DNA from: Glycomyces sp. YM15
GTDB taxonomy: Bacteria; Actinomycetota; Actinomycetes; Mycobacteriales; Micromonosporaceae
NCBI RefSeq assembly: GCF_016918015.1
Contig: NZ_JAERMK010000008.1
Coordinates: 62,001-126,000 of the forward strand
Direction of reading: 5' to 3'
DNA: 64,000 bases
Shown here in pieces: positions 22,026 to 30,819 of the stretch. Below the pieces are notes generated by a model. It was not told where the DNA came from. It saw nothing but the letters and a program-made list of their open reading frames with translations, and made no database searches. The translations under genes were made by a program, and so were the position numbers. Position 1 is the stretch's first letter; each line of letters begins with the position of its first letter.

Positions 22026-22748
22026 GTGGCTATGAGCACCCTGCGCATCGTCTGGCTCTACCCCGACCTGCTGTCGACCTACGGCGACCGGGGGAACCTG
22101 CTGGTGCTGGCCCACCGGGCCCGCGCCCGGGGCATCGACGTGGAGCCGATGCAGGTCCGCAGCGACCAGCGCGTCCCGCACACCGCGGACATGTACTTGA
22201 TCGGCGGCGGCGAGGACGGCCCGCAGGCCGTGGCCGCCGACCGGCTGCTGCAGGACGGTGCGCTGAACCGGGCCGCCGAGGCGGGGAAGCCGATCCTCGC
22301 GATCTGCGCCGGGTATCAGCTGCTGGGCGCGTCGTTCTACGCGAACGGCCGCGCGTACGAGGGTCTGAACATCCTCGATCTGCGCTCGGACCGGGGGCCG
22401 TCGCGGGCCGTGGGCGAGATCGCGGGCGAGGCGATGCCGCAGCTGGGGATCGGGTCGATCACCGGGTTCGAGAACCACGGCGGGCGCACGCACCTGGGCG
22501 AGGCGGTGCAACCGCTCGCGCGGGTCACGGCCGGGATCGGGAACGACGGCGCGACCGAGGGCGCGTGGGCGGGGCACGTGATCGGCACGTACATGCACGG
22601 CCCGGGGCTGGCGCGCAACCCGAAGCTCGCGGACCTGCTGCTGGCGTGGGCGATCGGGGTGGACCCGTCGCAGCTGCCGCCGGTCGACGACACGTGGCCG
22701 GAGCGGCTGCGCGCCGAGCGCTTCCAGGCGCTGTCGGCCGCGCAGTAG
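22026..22748 (+). CDS. gatD: Lipid II isoglutaminyl synthase, glutamine amidotransferase subunit GatD
   Basis: GatD is a class I glutaminase (CobB/CobQ-like) that feeds ammonia to MurT. The 240-residue protein has the oxyanion/nucleophile region ILAICAGYQLLG with the catalytic Cys and FENHGGRTHLG. A C-terminal GTYMHGPGLARNP carries the His of the GATase domain. The GTG at 22026 is preferred because a GAGAGAG lies about 10 bases upstream. The ATG at 22032, two codons further, is the alternative. Confidence 0.94.
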   Translation: MAMSTLRIVWLYPDLLSTYGDRGNLLVLAHRARARGIDVEPMQVRSDQRVPHTADMYLIGGGEDGPQAVAADRLLQDGALNRAAEAGKPILAICAGYQLLGASFYANGRAYEGLNILDLRSDRGPSRAVGEIAGEAMPQLGIGSITGFENHGGRTHLGEAVQPLARVTAGIGNDGATEGAWAGHVIGTYMHGPGLARNPKLADLLLAWAIGVDPSQLPPVDDTWPERLRAERFQALSAAQ

Positions 22749-22817
22749 GCGCCGGGCCTGAGCCCCTACGGAGGTTACTTCCGTTCGCATTAAGCTGGCG
22801 AAACCACCCACATGCGG

Positions 22818-22838
22818 TTAGTTTTGTCAGACAACTAA
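22818..22838 (+). promoter_or_regulatory. ROK/XylR-type palindromic operator before the GH42 gene
   Basis: A 21-base imperfect palindrome with outer arms TTAGTT and AACTAA and inner TTGTC/GACAA. Nine of ten base pairs around the central position are possible if one allows the single mismatches near the middle. It closely resembles the TTAGTTT-N-AAACTAA sites used by ROK-family sugar repressors such as XylR. It lies 57 bases before the start codon. No ROK regulator gene is in the window. Confidence 0.5.
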
Positions 22839-22843
22839 TTGAC

Positions 22844-22870
22844 CCGGCACGGCTCTCCCCGCCGTGCCGG
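22844..22870 (+). other. Perfect 10-bp hairpin in the GH42 leader
   Basis: CCGGCACGGC (22844-22853) pairs perfectly with GCCGTGCCGG (22861-22870) around a 7-base loop. It sits between the operator and the GAGGAGA ribosome-binding site (22882-22888). It could be an mRNA-stabilising 5' stem, an attenuator, or the terminator of the upstream murT-gatD transcript. Confidence 0.6.
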
Positions 22871-22894
22871 TGCGATGCGCGCGAGGAGAACCCC

Positions 22895-24805
22895 ATGGAT
22901 TGGCCCAAAGGCGTCGAAGGCCTGAGCTACGGCGGCGACTACAACCCCGAGCAGTGGCCCGAGGAGGTCTGGGACGACGACGTGATGCTCATGCGCGAGG
23001 CGGGCGTCAACCTCGTCAGCGTCGGCGTCTTCTCCTGGGCCAGGCTCGAACCGCGCGAGGGCGAGTACGACTTCGGCTGGCTCGACACCGTCCTCGGGAA
23101 GCTCCACGACGGTGGCATCGCCGTCAACCTCGCCACCCCCACGGCCTCGCCGCCGCCGTGGTTCACCCTCGCCCACCCCGACGCGCTGAACACCCGCCCC
23201 GACGGCGTGCGCCAGGTCCACGGCTCGCGCGACACCTACGACGTCTGCGCGCCCGCCTACCGCGAGGCCTCCCGCGCCATCGCCGCGAAACTCGCCGAGC
23301 GCTACGCCGACCACCCGGCCCTCGCGATGTGGCACGTGCACAACGAATACGGCTCGGCCACCTTCTCCGAGCACGCCGAGCGGGCGTTCCGCCTCTGGCT
23401 GCAGGCGAAGTACAGCACCGTTGAAGCCCTCAACGACGCCTGGTGGGGCTCCTTCTGGAGCCAGCACTACAGCGAGTGGGACCAGATCCTCGCGCCGCGC
23501 GCCACCCAGTACCTCCAGAATCCCGCGCACGAGCTCGACTTCAAGCGCTTCACCTCCGACGCGATGCTGGAGCACTACAAGGAGCAGCGCGATATCCTCC
23601 GCGCCGCGAACCCGGACCTCCCCATCACCACGAACTTCGTGTTCGGGCAGTGGGTCCCGGTCGACCACTGGAAGTGGGCCTCTGAAGTGGACGTCGTGGC
23701 GTTCGACTCCTACCCGTCCGCGCCCGACGAGCGGGCCGAGCAGCAGAGCGCCTTCCACGCCGACCTCTGCCGCTCCTGGGCCGGCGGCGGCGACTGGCTC
23801 CTCATGGAGCAGGCCGCCGGAACCCTGCACTCCAAGGACGGCCGGATCGCCAAGGCGCCGGGGCGCATGGCCCGCCACTCGATGATCCACATCAGCCGCG
23901 GTTCCAAAGGCGCCATGTTCTTCCAGTGGCGCGCCGGACGCGGCGGCGCCGAGCAGTGGCACTCCGCGCTGGTCCCCCACGCGGGCAAGAACACCCGCAT
24001 GTTCCGCGAGGTCGCCGAGTTCGGCAACACCCTCCCCGGCATCGCGCACACCGTCGAAGCGCCCGTCGAGACCGAGGTCGCGATCCTCTGGAGCCCCGAC
24101 TCATGGTGGGCCACCCACGGCGGCGCGCACCTGCCCGGACCGGTCGACTACCTCGAGAACGTCGCCCAGATCCACCGCGTCCTGCGCGACAGGGGCGTCA
24201 TCGCCGACTTCGTCGCCCCCGAAGGCGACCTCTCCAAGTACCAGACCGTGATCGCTCCGACCACCTACGTGCTCAGCCAGGCCGGGGCCGAGAACCTCCG
24301 CTGGTTCACCGCCGGAGGCGGGCGCCTCGTCGCCTCCTACCTCACCGGCGCCGTCGACGAGCACTGCCAGGTGTGGCTCGACGGCTACCTCGGCGGCATG
24401 ACCGACCTCTTCGGCATCCGCGTCACCGAGCACCTCCCCCAGCCCGCAGGCGAACTGCGCGCCCTCTGGAACTTCGGGGCCGCCGAACGCTTCTGCGAAC
24501 TCGTCGAACTGCGCGGCGCCCAATGCGTCACCCAGTACGCCACCGGGGACGTCATCGAGAACCAGCCCGCCGTCACCGTCAACCCCTTCGGCGAAGGCGA
24601 GGCCTGGTACGTCTCCTGCAAGCTCGTCGACGAGGCCTGGGACCGGCTCTTCGAAGAACTGAAGCTCAGCGGCCCGGGCCGCCCCGGCCTCGACGTCGTC
24701 GACCGCGGCGAATGGCGGTTCATCATCAACCACACCGACAACGAAGAGCAGGTCGGGAACGTGATCGTCCCCGCCGGTTCCTGGGCCGTCGACCGGAAGC
24801 GCTGA
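22895..24805 (+). CDS. Glycoside hydrolase family 42 beta-galactosidase
   Basis: A 636-residue cytosolic enzyme with no signal peptide. The N-terminal TIM barrel contains GGDYNPEQWPEEVW, FSWARLEPREGEYDF and the acid/base Glu in WHVHNEYGS (near residue 151). The nucleophile Glu is in WLLMEQAAGTLH (near 304). A trimerisation domain (GLFGIRVTEHL-like region) and a small C-terminal beta domain follow. GH42 enzymes hydrolyse beta-galactosides and sometimes arabino- or plant-wall oligosaccharides. The ATG at 22895 has GAGGAGA upstream. A ROK-type operator in front suggests sugar-dependent repression. The next gene, a drug-type transporter, is not an obvious partner. Confidence 0.95.
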   Translation: MDWPKGVEGLSYGGDYNPEQWPEEVWDDDVMLMREAGVNLVSVGVFSWARLEPREGEYDFGWLDTVLGKLHDGGIAVNLATPTASPPPWFTLAHPDALNTRPDGVRQVHGSRDTYDVCAPAYREASRAIAAKLAERYADHPALAMWHVHNEYGSATFSEHAERAFRLWLQAKYSTVEALNDAWWGSFWSQHYSEWDQILAPRATQYLQNPAHELDFKRFTSDAMLEHYKEQRDILRAANPDLPITTNFVFGQWVPVDHWKWASEVDVVAFDSYPSAPDERAEQQSAFHADLCRSWAGGGDWLLMEQAAGTLHSKDGRIAKAPGRMARHSMIHISRGSKGAMFFQWRAGRGGAEQWHSALVPHAGKNTRMFREVAEFGNTLPGIAHTVEAPVETEVAILWSPDSWWATHGGAHLPGPVDYLENVAQIHRVLRDRGVIADFVAPEGDLSKYQTVIAPTTYVLSQAGAENLRWFTAGGGRLVASYLTGAVDEHCQVWLDGYLGGMTDLFGIRVTEHLPQPAGELRALWNFGAAERFCELVELRGAQCVTQYATGDVIENQPAVTVNPFGEGEAWYVSCKLVDEAWDRLFEELKLSGPGRPGLDVVDRGEWRFIINHTDNEEQVGNVIVPAGSWAVDRKR

Positions 24806-24880
24806 CCAGCGGCACTGTCGAGCGGCACGAATAGGGCATTCCGGCCCGCCTGAGCGGAGGCGGGCCATACGCTCAGCGGC

Positions 24881-26488
24881 ATGAGCGAGGACAACGCCTG
24901 GACCGGCCAGCGCCTGAGCGGCCGCGAACTGTTCACCCTCTTCGGCGCGCTCATGCTCACCATGCTGCTGGCCGCGCTCGACCAGACGATCGTCGGCACG
25001 GCCCTGCCCACGATCGTGGGCGACCTCAACGGCATGGACGACTACACATGGGTCGTCACCGCCTACCTCATCGCGACGGCGGCCACCACGCCGCTGTACG
25101 GCAAGCTCTCCGACCTCTACGGGCGGCGGCCGATCATCCTGCTGGCCATCACGATCTTCCTGGTGTCCTCGGCGCTGGCGGGCCTGTCGCAGAACATGCT
25201 CGAACTGGTGCTGTTCCGCGGCCTGCAGGGCGTGGGCGCCGGCGGGCTCATGACGCTGGCGTTCACCATCGTCTCCGACGTGCTGCCGCCGCGCGACCGC
25301 GGCAAATACCAGGGCCTGTTCGGCGCGGTGTTCGCGCTGGCGTCGGTGGCCGGGCCGGTGCTCGGCGGCTGGCTGGCCGAAGTGGACTGGCGCTGGATCT
25401 TCTACATCAACCTGCCCACAGGCCTGGTCGCTCTCGTCGCGGTCAACACGGTGCTGCGCAAGCACCCGATCCCGACCCGGCGGCACAAGATCGACTACCT
25501 CGGGGCGATGTTCCTCGTCCCGGCCGTGACCTGCCTGCTGCTGGCGACCACGTGGGGCGGCCAGGACTACGCGTGGACCTCCGGGGTGATCCTCGGCCTG
25601 TTCGCCGCCGCGGCGGTGCTGATCGCGGCGTTCCTGGTGGTGGAGACCCGCGCGGAGGAGCCGATCCTGCCGCTGCGGATGTTCCGCCAGGGCACGTTCA
25701 GCCTCGCCTCGGTGATCGCGTTCGTCTTCGGCATCGCCATGTTCGCCGGGATCGTCTACATCCCGCTGTTCTTCCAGATGGTGCGCGGCTACACGCCGAC
25801 GAAATCGGGCCTGCTCATGCTGCCGATGATGGGCGGCATGGTGGTGACCTCGATCCTCTCGGGCTTCGTGATCTCCAAGGCCGGGCGGTACAAGTGGTTC
25901 CTGGTGGGAGGTGCGGTCGTGTCGACCGTCGGGCTGTCGCTGTTCACCCAGGTGCACGTCGACACGCCGCTGGCGACGAGCGCCGTGTACCTGCTGGTCC
26001 TCGGCCTCGGCATGGGCATGTTCATGCAGCCCTTGGTGCTCGCGATGCAGAACATCGTGTCGATGGCGGACCTCGGGGTCGCCACCAGCACGAACACCTT
26101 CGCGCGGACCCTCGGCGGGGCCGTCGGCACCTCGGCGCTCGGCGCGGTGATGAACGCGACGCTCGACGACGAGCTCACCGCGAACCTCCCCTCGGCCGTC
26201 GCGCAGCTCTCGCCCGAAGAGGCCGCCGCGTTCAGCGGCTCGGACCTGTCGGCGCTGACCGAGTCGCCCACGGCCGTCCAGGACCTGCCGGAACCGGTGC
26301 GGCAGGTCGTGCAGCAGGCGTTCACCGACGGCATGGACGACGTCTTCCTCGTCGCGGCCATCATCACCGCCGTCGCGATCGTGCTGACCCTGTTCCTGCC
26401 CGACCTCGTCCTGCGAGGCGCCCCTGAAGCGCGGACCGAGGACCCCGACACCGCGGCCAACGAGATCCGGGCCGACACCCTGCCCTAG
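24881..26488 (+). CDS. MFS transporter, DHA2 (EmrB/QacA) family
   Basis: A 535-residue integral membrane protein with about 14 predicted membrane segments. The DHA2 signatures are visible: LDQTIVGTALPTIVGDL in segment 1, GKLSDLYGRRP in the loop between segments 2 and 3 (motif A), RGLQGVGAGG (motif B) and GPVLGGWLAEVDWRWIFYINLP (motif C and following). Members export drugs, dyes or metabolites by proton antiport; the substrate cannot be read from the sequence. The ATG at 24881 lies 75 bases after the GH42 stop. The gene ends 32 bases before the reductase-like gene, so the two may be cotranscribed. Confidence 0.92.
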   Translation: MSEDNAWTGQRLSGRELFTLFGALMLTMLLAALDQTIVGTALPTIVGDLNGMDDYTWVVTAYLIATAATTPLYGKLSDLYGRRPIILLAITIFLVSSALAGLSQNMLELVLFRGLQGVGAGGLMTLAFTIVSDVLPPRDRGKYQGLFGAVFALASVAGPVLGGWLAEVDWRWIFYINLPTGLVALVAVNTVLRKHPIPTRRHKIDYLGAMFLVPAVTCLLLATTWGGQDYAWTSGVILGLFAAAAVLIAAFLVVETRAEEPILPLRMFRQGTFSLASVIAFVFGIAMFAGIVYIPLFFQMVRGYTPTKSGLLMLPMMGGMVVTSILSGFVISKAGRYKWFLVGGAVVSTVGLSLFTQVHVDTPLATSAVYLLVLGLGMGMFMQPLVLAMQNIVSMADLGVATSTNTFARTLGGAVGTSALGAVMNATLDDELTANLPSAVAQLSPEEAAAFSGSDLSALTESPTAVQDLPEPVRQVVQQAFTDGMDDVFLVAAIITAVAIVLTLFLPDLVLRGAPEARTEDPDTAANEIRADTLP

Positions 26489-26520
26489 CGACCTGTCCGA
26501 CCGGAAACCAAGGAGGAGAC

Positions 26521-27132
26521 ATGGAAATTCTGATCGTCGGCGCGGGCCGCATGGCCCGGAGCATCGGGTTGCGGCTGGTCCGCAACGACTACCAGGTCCG
26601 CATCGCGGACCGCGACCCCGACAGCGCCGCCGACCTGGCGGCCGAGCTCGGGGAAAGCGCCAGCGGCGAATCGGTCTACAACGCCGCCGGCGCGACCATC
26701 ATCATCCTCGCGCTGCCGTACGAGGCCGCCAAGGATCTGGTTCAGTCCTGGGCCGAGGACCTCTCGGGCAAGATCGTGATCGACATGAGCAACCCCGTCG
26801 ACCAGGCGCTCGACGGCCTCGTCACGCCCGAAGGGAAGTCCGCCGCCGAAGAGCTCGCGGAAGCGGCACCTGGCGCGAAGGTCCTCAAGGCCTTCAACAC
26901 CACGTTCGCCTCGAAACTCGCCACGTCCGAGACTCTCGACGTGTTCATCGCCGGCGACGACGCCGATGCGAAGCGGCGTCTCATGGCGATCTGCCGAGAC
27001 GCCGACCTGCGCCCCATCGACGTGGGCGGCCTCAAGCACGCGCGGACCCTCGAGGGCATCCAGCTGCTCCAGATGAAGGTCCAAGATCAGATCCAGGGCA
27101 ACTGGTCGACGGAACTGACCTTCGCCCCCTGA
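26521..27132 (+). CDS. NADPH-dependent F420 reductase-like / NAD(P)-binding protein
   Basis: A 203-residue Rossmann protein. The dinucleotide-binding motif is MEILIVGAGRMARSIG with the acidic end RIADRDP at the close of strand 2. IIILALPYEAAKDLV, VIDMSNPV and LKAFNTTFAS follow, matching the small F420H2:NADP+ oxidoreductase-like family. It may reduce F420 or a related substrate with NADPH, but the family is broad. The ATG has a very strong AAGGAGGAG ribosome-binding site. A large hairpin follows immediately after the stop. Confidence 0.8.
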   Translation: MEILIVGAGRMARSIGLRLVRNDYQVRIADRDPDSAADLAAELGESASGESVYNAAGATIIILALPYEAAKDLVQSWAEDLSGKIVIDMSNPVDQALDGLVTPEGKSAAEELAEAAPGAKVLKAFNTTFASKLATSETLDVFIAGDDADAKRRLMAICRDADLRPIDVGGLKHARTLEGIQLLQMKVQDQIQGNWSTELTFAP

Positions 27133-27134
27133 CC

Positions 27135-27184
27135 GCGACGCCGAGGGAGGGCACCGCGACAGCGGTGCCCTCCCGCGGCGTCGC
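27135..27184 (+). terminator. Strong terminator hairpin after the reductase-like gene
   Basis: Inner arms GGGAGGGCACCGC (27145-27157) and GCGGTGCCCTCCC (27162-27174) pair perfectly around GACA. Outer arms GCGACGCCG (27135-27143) and CGGCGTCGC (27176-27184) extend the stem after one mismatch. It begins 3 bases after the stop codon. Confidence 0.85.
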
Positions 27185-27257
27185 CTGGGCTCTCGGCCCC
27201 ACAAGAGCGCGGTGATTCTCACTGGCGCGGTCGGGCCTCGCAGTGGAGAATGAGCGG

Positions 27258-27947
27258 ATGCGCACCATCGGCCTCATCGGCGGGATGTCCTGGGAGTCCT
27301 CGGCGGAGTACTACCGCCTGATCAACGAGGACGTCCGGACCCGCCTGGGCGGTCAGCACAACGCCCGCAGCCTCATGGTCACGGTGGACTTCGCGGAGAT
27401 CGAGGCGATGCAGCGCGCCGGCGACTGGGACGGCGCGGGGAAGGTCCTGGCCGAGGCCGCGATCGTCCTCGAACGCGGCGGCGCCGACATGATCGCCCTG
27501 TGCACCAACACGATGCACCTCGTCGCCGACCGCATCGAAGCGGCGGTGCGGGTGCCGTTCGTCCACTTGGTCGACGCGACCGCCGAGCGCATCGCGGCGG
27601 CCGGGATCGAGCGGGTCGGGCTGCTCGCCACCCGCTTCACCATGGAGATGGCCTTCTACGCCGAGCGAATGGCCCGGCACGGCATCACGGTCATCGTGCC
27701 GCCCGCCGAAGGCCGCGAGACGGTCCACGAGATCATCTACGGCGAACTGACCCTGGGCGTGGTGAAGGACGACTCGAGAGCGGCCTACAGGCGGATCATG
27801 ATCGACCTCGTGGAGCAGGGCTGCGAAGGGATCATATACGGCTGCACCGAGATCACGCTGCTCGTGGACGAATCCGACAGCCCGGTCCCGGTCTTCGACT
27901 CGACACGCCTGCACGCCGAGCGCCTCGTCGACCTCGCGTCGGCTTGA
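27258..27947 (+). CDS. Aspartate/glutamate racemase family protein
   Basis: A 229-residue cofactor-independent racemase fold. The start MRTIGLIGGMSWESSAEYYRLIN is diagnostic of the YgeA-type broad-specificity amino-acid racemases. The two catalytic cysteines are in ALCTNTMH and YGCTEI. Such enzymes interconvert L- and D-aspartate or other amino acids. The ATG at 27258 has GGAG nine bases upstream and gives the family start; a GTG at 27243 would add five residues. It stands alone after a strong terminator. Confidence 0.9.
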   Translation: MRTIGLIGGMSWESSAEYYRLINEDVRTRLGGQHNARSLMVTVDFAEIEAMQRAGDWDGAGKVLAEAAIVLERGGADMIALCTNTMHLVADRIEAAVRVPFVHLVDATAERIAAAGIERVGLLATRFTMEMAFYAERMARHGITVIVPPAEGRETVHEIIYGELTLGVVKDDSRAAYRRIMIDLVEQGCEGIIYGCTEITLLVDESDSPVPVFDSTRLHAERLVDLASA

Positions 27948-28043
27948 TCTCGTTCTCCCGGCGACCGAAGGGCTCATCGATACGGACCGTCGGTGTCCCC
28001 GTAGAGCCTCTTGGATGTCGGGATCGACGAAGGCGGCGCCGCC

Positions 28044-28727
28044 CTATTCGAGCCCGCGGAGCGGCACCGGCAGGTCCGCCACGCGGATCGCGAAGCCGAT
28101 GGCGCGGTAGGCGGTTTCGGTGAGCAGTGCCTGCTTGGGTTCGGCGATGTCGCCGAAGTGCTTCGTGGGTTGCAGGTTCGCGAGTCGCGGGTCTTCGAGG
28201 ACGCCTTCGACCGGGCCGCCGGTGACGAGGGCGTCGAAATCGGCGTTGCCGAGGACGGCGAAGACCGCGTCCCGGGCGCGCTTCTCGGCGGCATGGGCCT
28301 GGCCTTCGCGCCTGCGCGCGAAGCGCTGCTGCGACTGGCCGCCCGCCTTGGTCTTGCCCTGGACGTAGGCGGTGTCGGTCTTGGAGGCCGTGACGCGGCC
28401 GTCGACGACGATGCCGACCGAGTACGCGCCCTTGCGGGCCAAGAGGACTGCGATGCGGCGGGGCTCGAGGGCGTAGTCGCGCAGGTGCTCGGCGGCTTTG
28501 AGCGGGTCGTCATCGAGGAGCCAGCCCGCGGGCAGGCCGTCGGCCAGTGCCCATACGACACTGGCCGACGTTCCCTCGTTCGATTCGATCGTCCAGGCGT
28601 CGCCCTCGGCGTGGTGGCTCGCGATGCCGCCATTGCGCGTGGCGAAGTTCGCGACCCACCTGGGAAGCCGTTCGGGTTCGACCTCGACGATCTTGCCACC
28701 GCCTGAGGCGGGGCGAATTCTCACCAT
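28044..28727 (-). CDS. acVLRF1-family peptidyl-tRNA hydrolase
   Basis: A 227-residue protein of the actinobacterial Vms1-like release-factor family. The fold is eRF1 domain-2-like with the catalytic loop GGQSQQRFARRREGQ near residue 130, where GGQ is followed by the Gln-rich stretch that marks this family. It is thought to hydrolyse peptidyl-tRNA on stalled or split ribosomes. It begins 10 bases after the sufT stop in the same direction, so it is probably the last gene of the suf transcript. Confidence 0.88.
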   Translation of the reverse strand: MVRIRPASGGGKIVEVEPERLPRWVANFATRNGGIASHHAEGDAWTIESNEGTSASVVWALADGLPAGWLLDDDPLKAAEHLRDYALEPRRIAVLLARKGAYSVGIVVDGRVTASKTDTAYVQGKTKAGGQSQQRFARRREGQAHAAEKRARDAVFAVLGNADFDALVTGGPVEGVLEDPRLANLQPTKHFGDIAEPKQALLTETAYRAIGFAIRVADLPVPLRGLE

Positions 28728-28737
28728 CTGGACGTCG

Positions 28738-29076
28738 TCAGACGTTGAACCCGAGCGCCCGCAGCTGGTCGCGGCCGTCGTCGGTGATCTTGTCCGGGCC
28801 CCACGGCGGGATCCACACCCAGTTGATCTTGAGGTCGGCGGCGAGGCCGCCTTCCGGGCCGCTGCACAGGGCGGAGCGGGACTGGTCCTCGATGACGTCC
28901 GTCAGCGGGCAGGCCGCCGAGGTCAGGGTCATGTCGAGGGTCACCACGTTCTGCTCGTCCACGTGCACGCCGTAGATGAGGCCGAGGTCGACCACGTTGA
29001 TGCCCAGCTCGGGGTCGACCACGTCTTTCATGGCCTCGAGGATGTCGTCCTCTTTGGCCTTCACGGTGTCGGTCAT
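28738..29076 (-). CDS. sufT: SufT / MIP18-family iron-sulfur assembly factor
   Basis: A 112-residue DUF59 protein with DPELGINVVDLGLIYGV at the start and TLTSAACPLTDVI in the middle, containing the conserved Cys. A C-terminal WIPPWGPDKITDDGRDQL follows. These proteins help maturation of Fe-S proteins. The ATG overlaps the sufU stop by four bases, which ties it to the suf operon. Confidence 0.92.
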   Translation of the reverse strand: MTDTVKAKEDDILEAMKDVVDPELGINVVDLGLIYGVHVDEQNVVTLDMTLTSAACPLTDVIEDQSRSALCSGPEGGLAADLKINWVWIPPWGPDKITDDGRDQLRALGFNV

Positions 29077-29531
29077 GCGTCGGTCCTTCCGGGGATCGAG
29101 GCTTCAGCTCGTACTAGCGCGTCCTGGAACGCCTTCCAGCCCAGCAGCGCGCATTTGACGCGCATCGGGTACTTCGAGACGCCCGCGAACGCGACGGCGT
29201 CCTCGAGGGACTCCTCGTCGCCCTCGGACTGGCCCTTGGAGTTCATCAGCTCGGTGAACTCGGCCAGCTTCGCCAGCGCGTCGTCCACCTTGGCGCCGTT
29301 GATCAACTCGTACATCACGGACGCCGAGGCCTTGGAGATCGAGCAGCCGACGTTGTCGTAGGAGACGTCGGCGATCGTGTCGCCCTCCACGTGGACCCGG
29401 AGGGTGATCTCGTCGCCGCAGGTCGGGTTGACCTGGTGCGACTCGCCCTCGTAGGGTTCGCGCAGGCCCGCGCCGCGCGGGCGCTTGTAGTGGTCCAGGA
29501 TCACTTCCTGGTAGAGCTCGTCGAGATTCAT
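29073..29531 (-). CDS. sufU: SufU, sulfur-transfer / Fe-S assembly protein
   Basis: A 152-residue IscU-like protein. Its three zinc/sulfur ligands appear in NPTCGD, VGCSISKAS and VKCALLGW. The SufU-specific insertion between the second and third Cys (SKGQSEGDEES region) is present. In Gram-positive bacteria SufU receives persulfide from SufS. Its ATG shares a base with the sufS stop (TGATG). Confidence 0.96.
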   Translation of the reverse strand: MNLDELYQEVILDHYKRPRGAGLREPYEGESHQVNPTCGDEITLRVHVEGDTIADVSYDNVGCSISKASASVMYELINGAKVDDALAKLAEFTELMNSKGQSEGDEESLEDAVAFAGVSKYPMRVKCALLGWKAFQDALVRAEASIPGRTDA

Positions 29532-30799
29532 CAGCCGAACACCTTTCGCACCTGGCCCAACGCCTCCACGAGCCGGTCTATTTCCTCATGGGTGTTGTAG
29601 AGGTACCCGGAGGCGCGCGTGGTGGCGTTGACGCCGAAGCGGGCGCAGGTCGGTTTGGCGCAGTGGTGGCCGACCCGGACTGCGATGCCCTCGGCGTCGA
29701 GGATCTGCCCGACGTCGTGCGGGTGGACCCCGTCGATGGTGAAGGAGACGGTGGCGCTGCGCCCGATCGGGACCCGCGGGCCGATGATCTGGAGGCCGTC
29801 CACGGTCTCGAGCCTGTCGAGCATGTACCCGGCGAACTCCTTCTCGTGGGCGCGCACGTTCGCCATGCCGAGCTTGTCGAGGTAGTCGACGGCGGCGGCG
29901 AGGCCCACGGCCTCGGCGATCGGCGGCGTGCCCGCCTCGAACTTGGCGGGCGCGTCGGCGAAGGTGGTGTGCTCCATCGTGACGGTCTTGATCATCGAGC
30001 CGCCCGTGAGGAACGGGGGCATGGCGGCGAGCAGGTCCGCTTTCGCCCAGAGGACGCCGATGCCGGTCGGGCCGAGCATCTTGTGACCGGTGAAGGCGAT
30101 GAAGTCGACGCCGAGTTCGGTCACGTCCACCGGAATGTGGGGGACGGACTGGGAGGCGTCGAGCCCGACAAGGGCGCCGACCTCACGTGCGCGCCGCGTG
30201 ATCTGCGAGGTCGGGTTGACCGTGCCGAGCAGGTTGGCGACGTGGACGAAGGAGACGACCTTGCAGCGCTCGGTGATGACCTCGTCGACGGTGTCGACGT
30301 CCAGGCGGCCGGCGTCGGTGATGCCGATCCACTTGAGCGTCGCGCCGGTCCGCCGGCAGAGCTGCTGCCAGGGGATGAGGTTGGCGTGGTGCTCCATCTC
30401 GGTCACCACGACCTCGTCGCCGGGGCCGAGCTTGAAGCGCGGGTCGGCGGCGGCGTCGAAGGCGGCGTTCTGGAAGGCGTAGGCCATCAGATTGATCGAC
30501 TCGGTGGAGTTCTTGGTGAACACCACCTCGTCGGGGCTCGGCGCGCCGATGAACGCCGCGACCTTGGCGCGGGCGCCCTCGTAGGCCTCGGTGGCCTCGG
30601 CGCCGAGCGTGTGGACCGAACGCGAGATGTTGGCGTTCGAGTAGTCGGTGAAGCGGCGCATGGCCTCGACGACCTGGACGGGTTTCTGCGAGGTCGCGGC
30701 CGAGTCGAGGTAGGCCAGGGGCTTGTCCCCGATCCTGCGCTGCAGGATCGGGAAGTCGGCCCGGATGGCCTCGACGTCGAGCTTGCTGGCAGCCTCCAC
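29531..30799 (-). CDS. sufS: SufS-type cysteine desulfurase
   Basis: A 422-residue PLP enzyme that mobilises sulfur from cysteine for cluster assembly. AYLDSAATSQKP near the start, the PLP-lysine region FTGHKMLGPTGIGVL and the catalytic Cys in GHHCAKPTCARFG (near residue 365) are all present and typical of group II desulfurases. It starts at a GTG with AAGGAG immediately upstream, 20 bases after sufC, and is coupled to sufU downstream. Confidence 0.96.
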   Translation of the reverse strand: MEAASKLDVEAIRADFPILQRRIGDKPLAYLDSAATSQKPVQVVEAMRRFTDYSNANISRSVHTLGAEATEAYEGARAKVAAFIGAPSPDEVVFTKNSTESINLMAYAFQNAAFDAAADPRFKLGPGDEVVVTEMEHHANLIPWQQLCRRTGATLKWIGITDAGRLDVDTVDEVITERCKVVSFVHVANLLGTVNPTSQITRRAREVGALVGLDASQSVPHIPVDVTELGVDFIAFTGHKMLGPTGIGVLWAKADLLAAMPPFLTGGSMIKTVTMEHTTFADAPAKFEAGTPPIAEAVGLAAAVDYLDKLGMANVRAHEKEFAGYMLDRLETVDGLQIIGPRVPIGRSATVSFTIDGVHPHDVGQILDAEGIAVRVGHHCAKPTCARFGVNATTRASGYLYNTHEEIDRLVEALGQVRKVFG

Positions 30800-30819
30800 G
30801 GGCTCCTTCTTCCTGTTGG

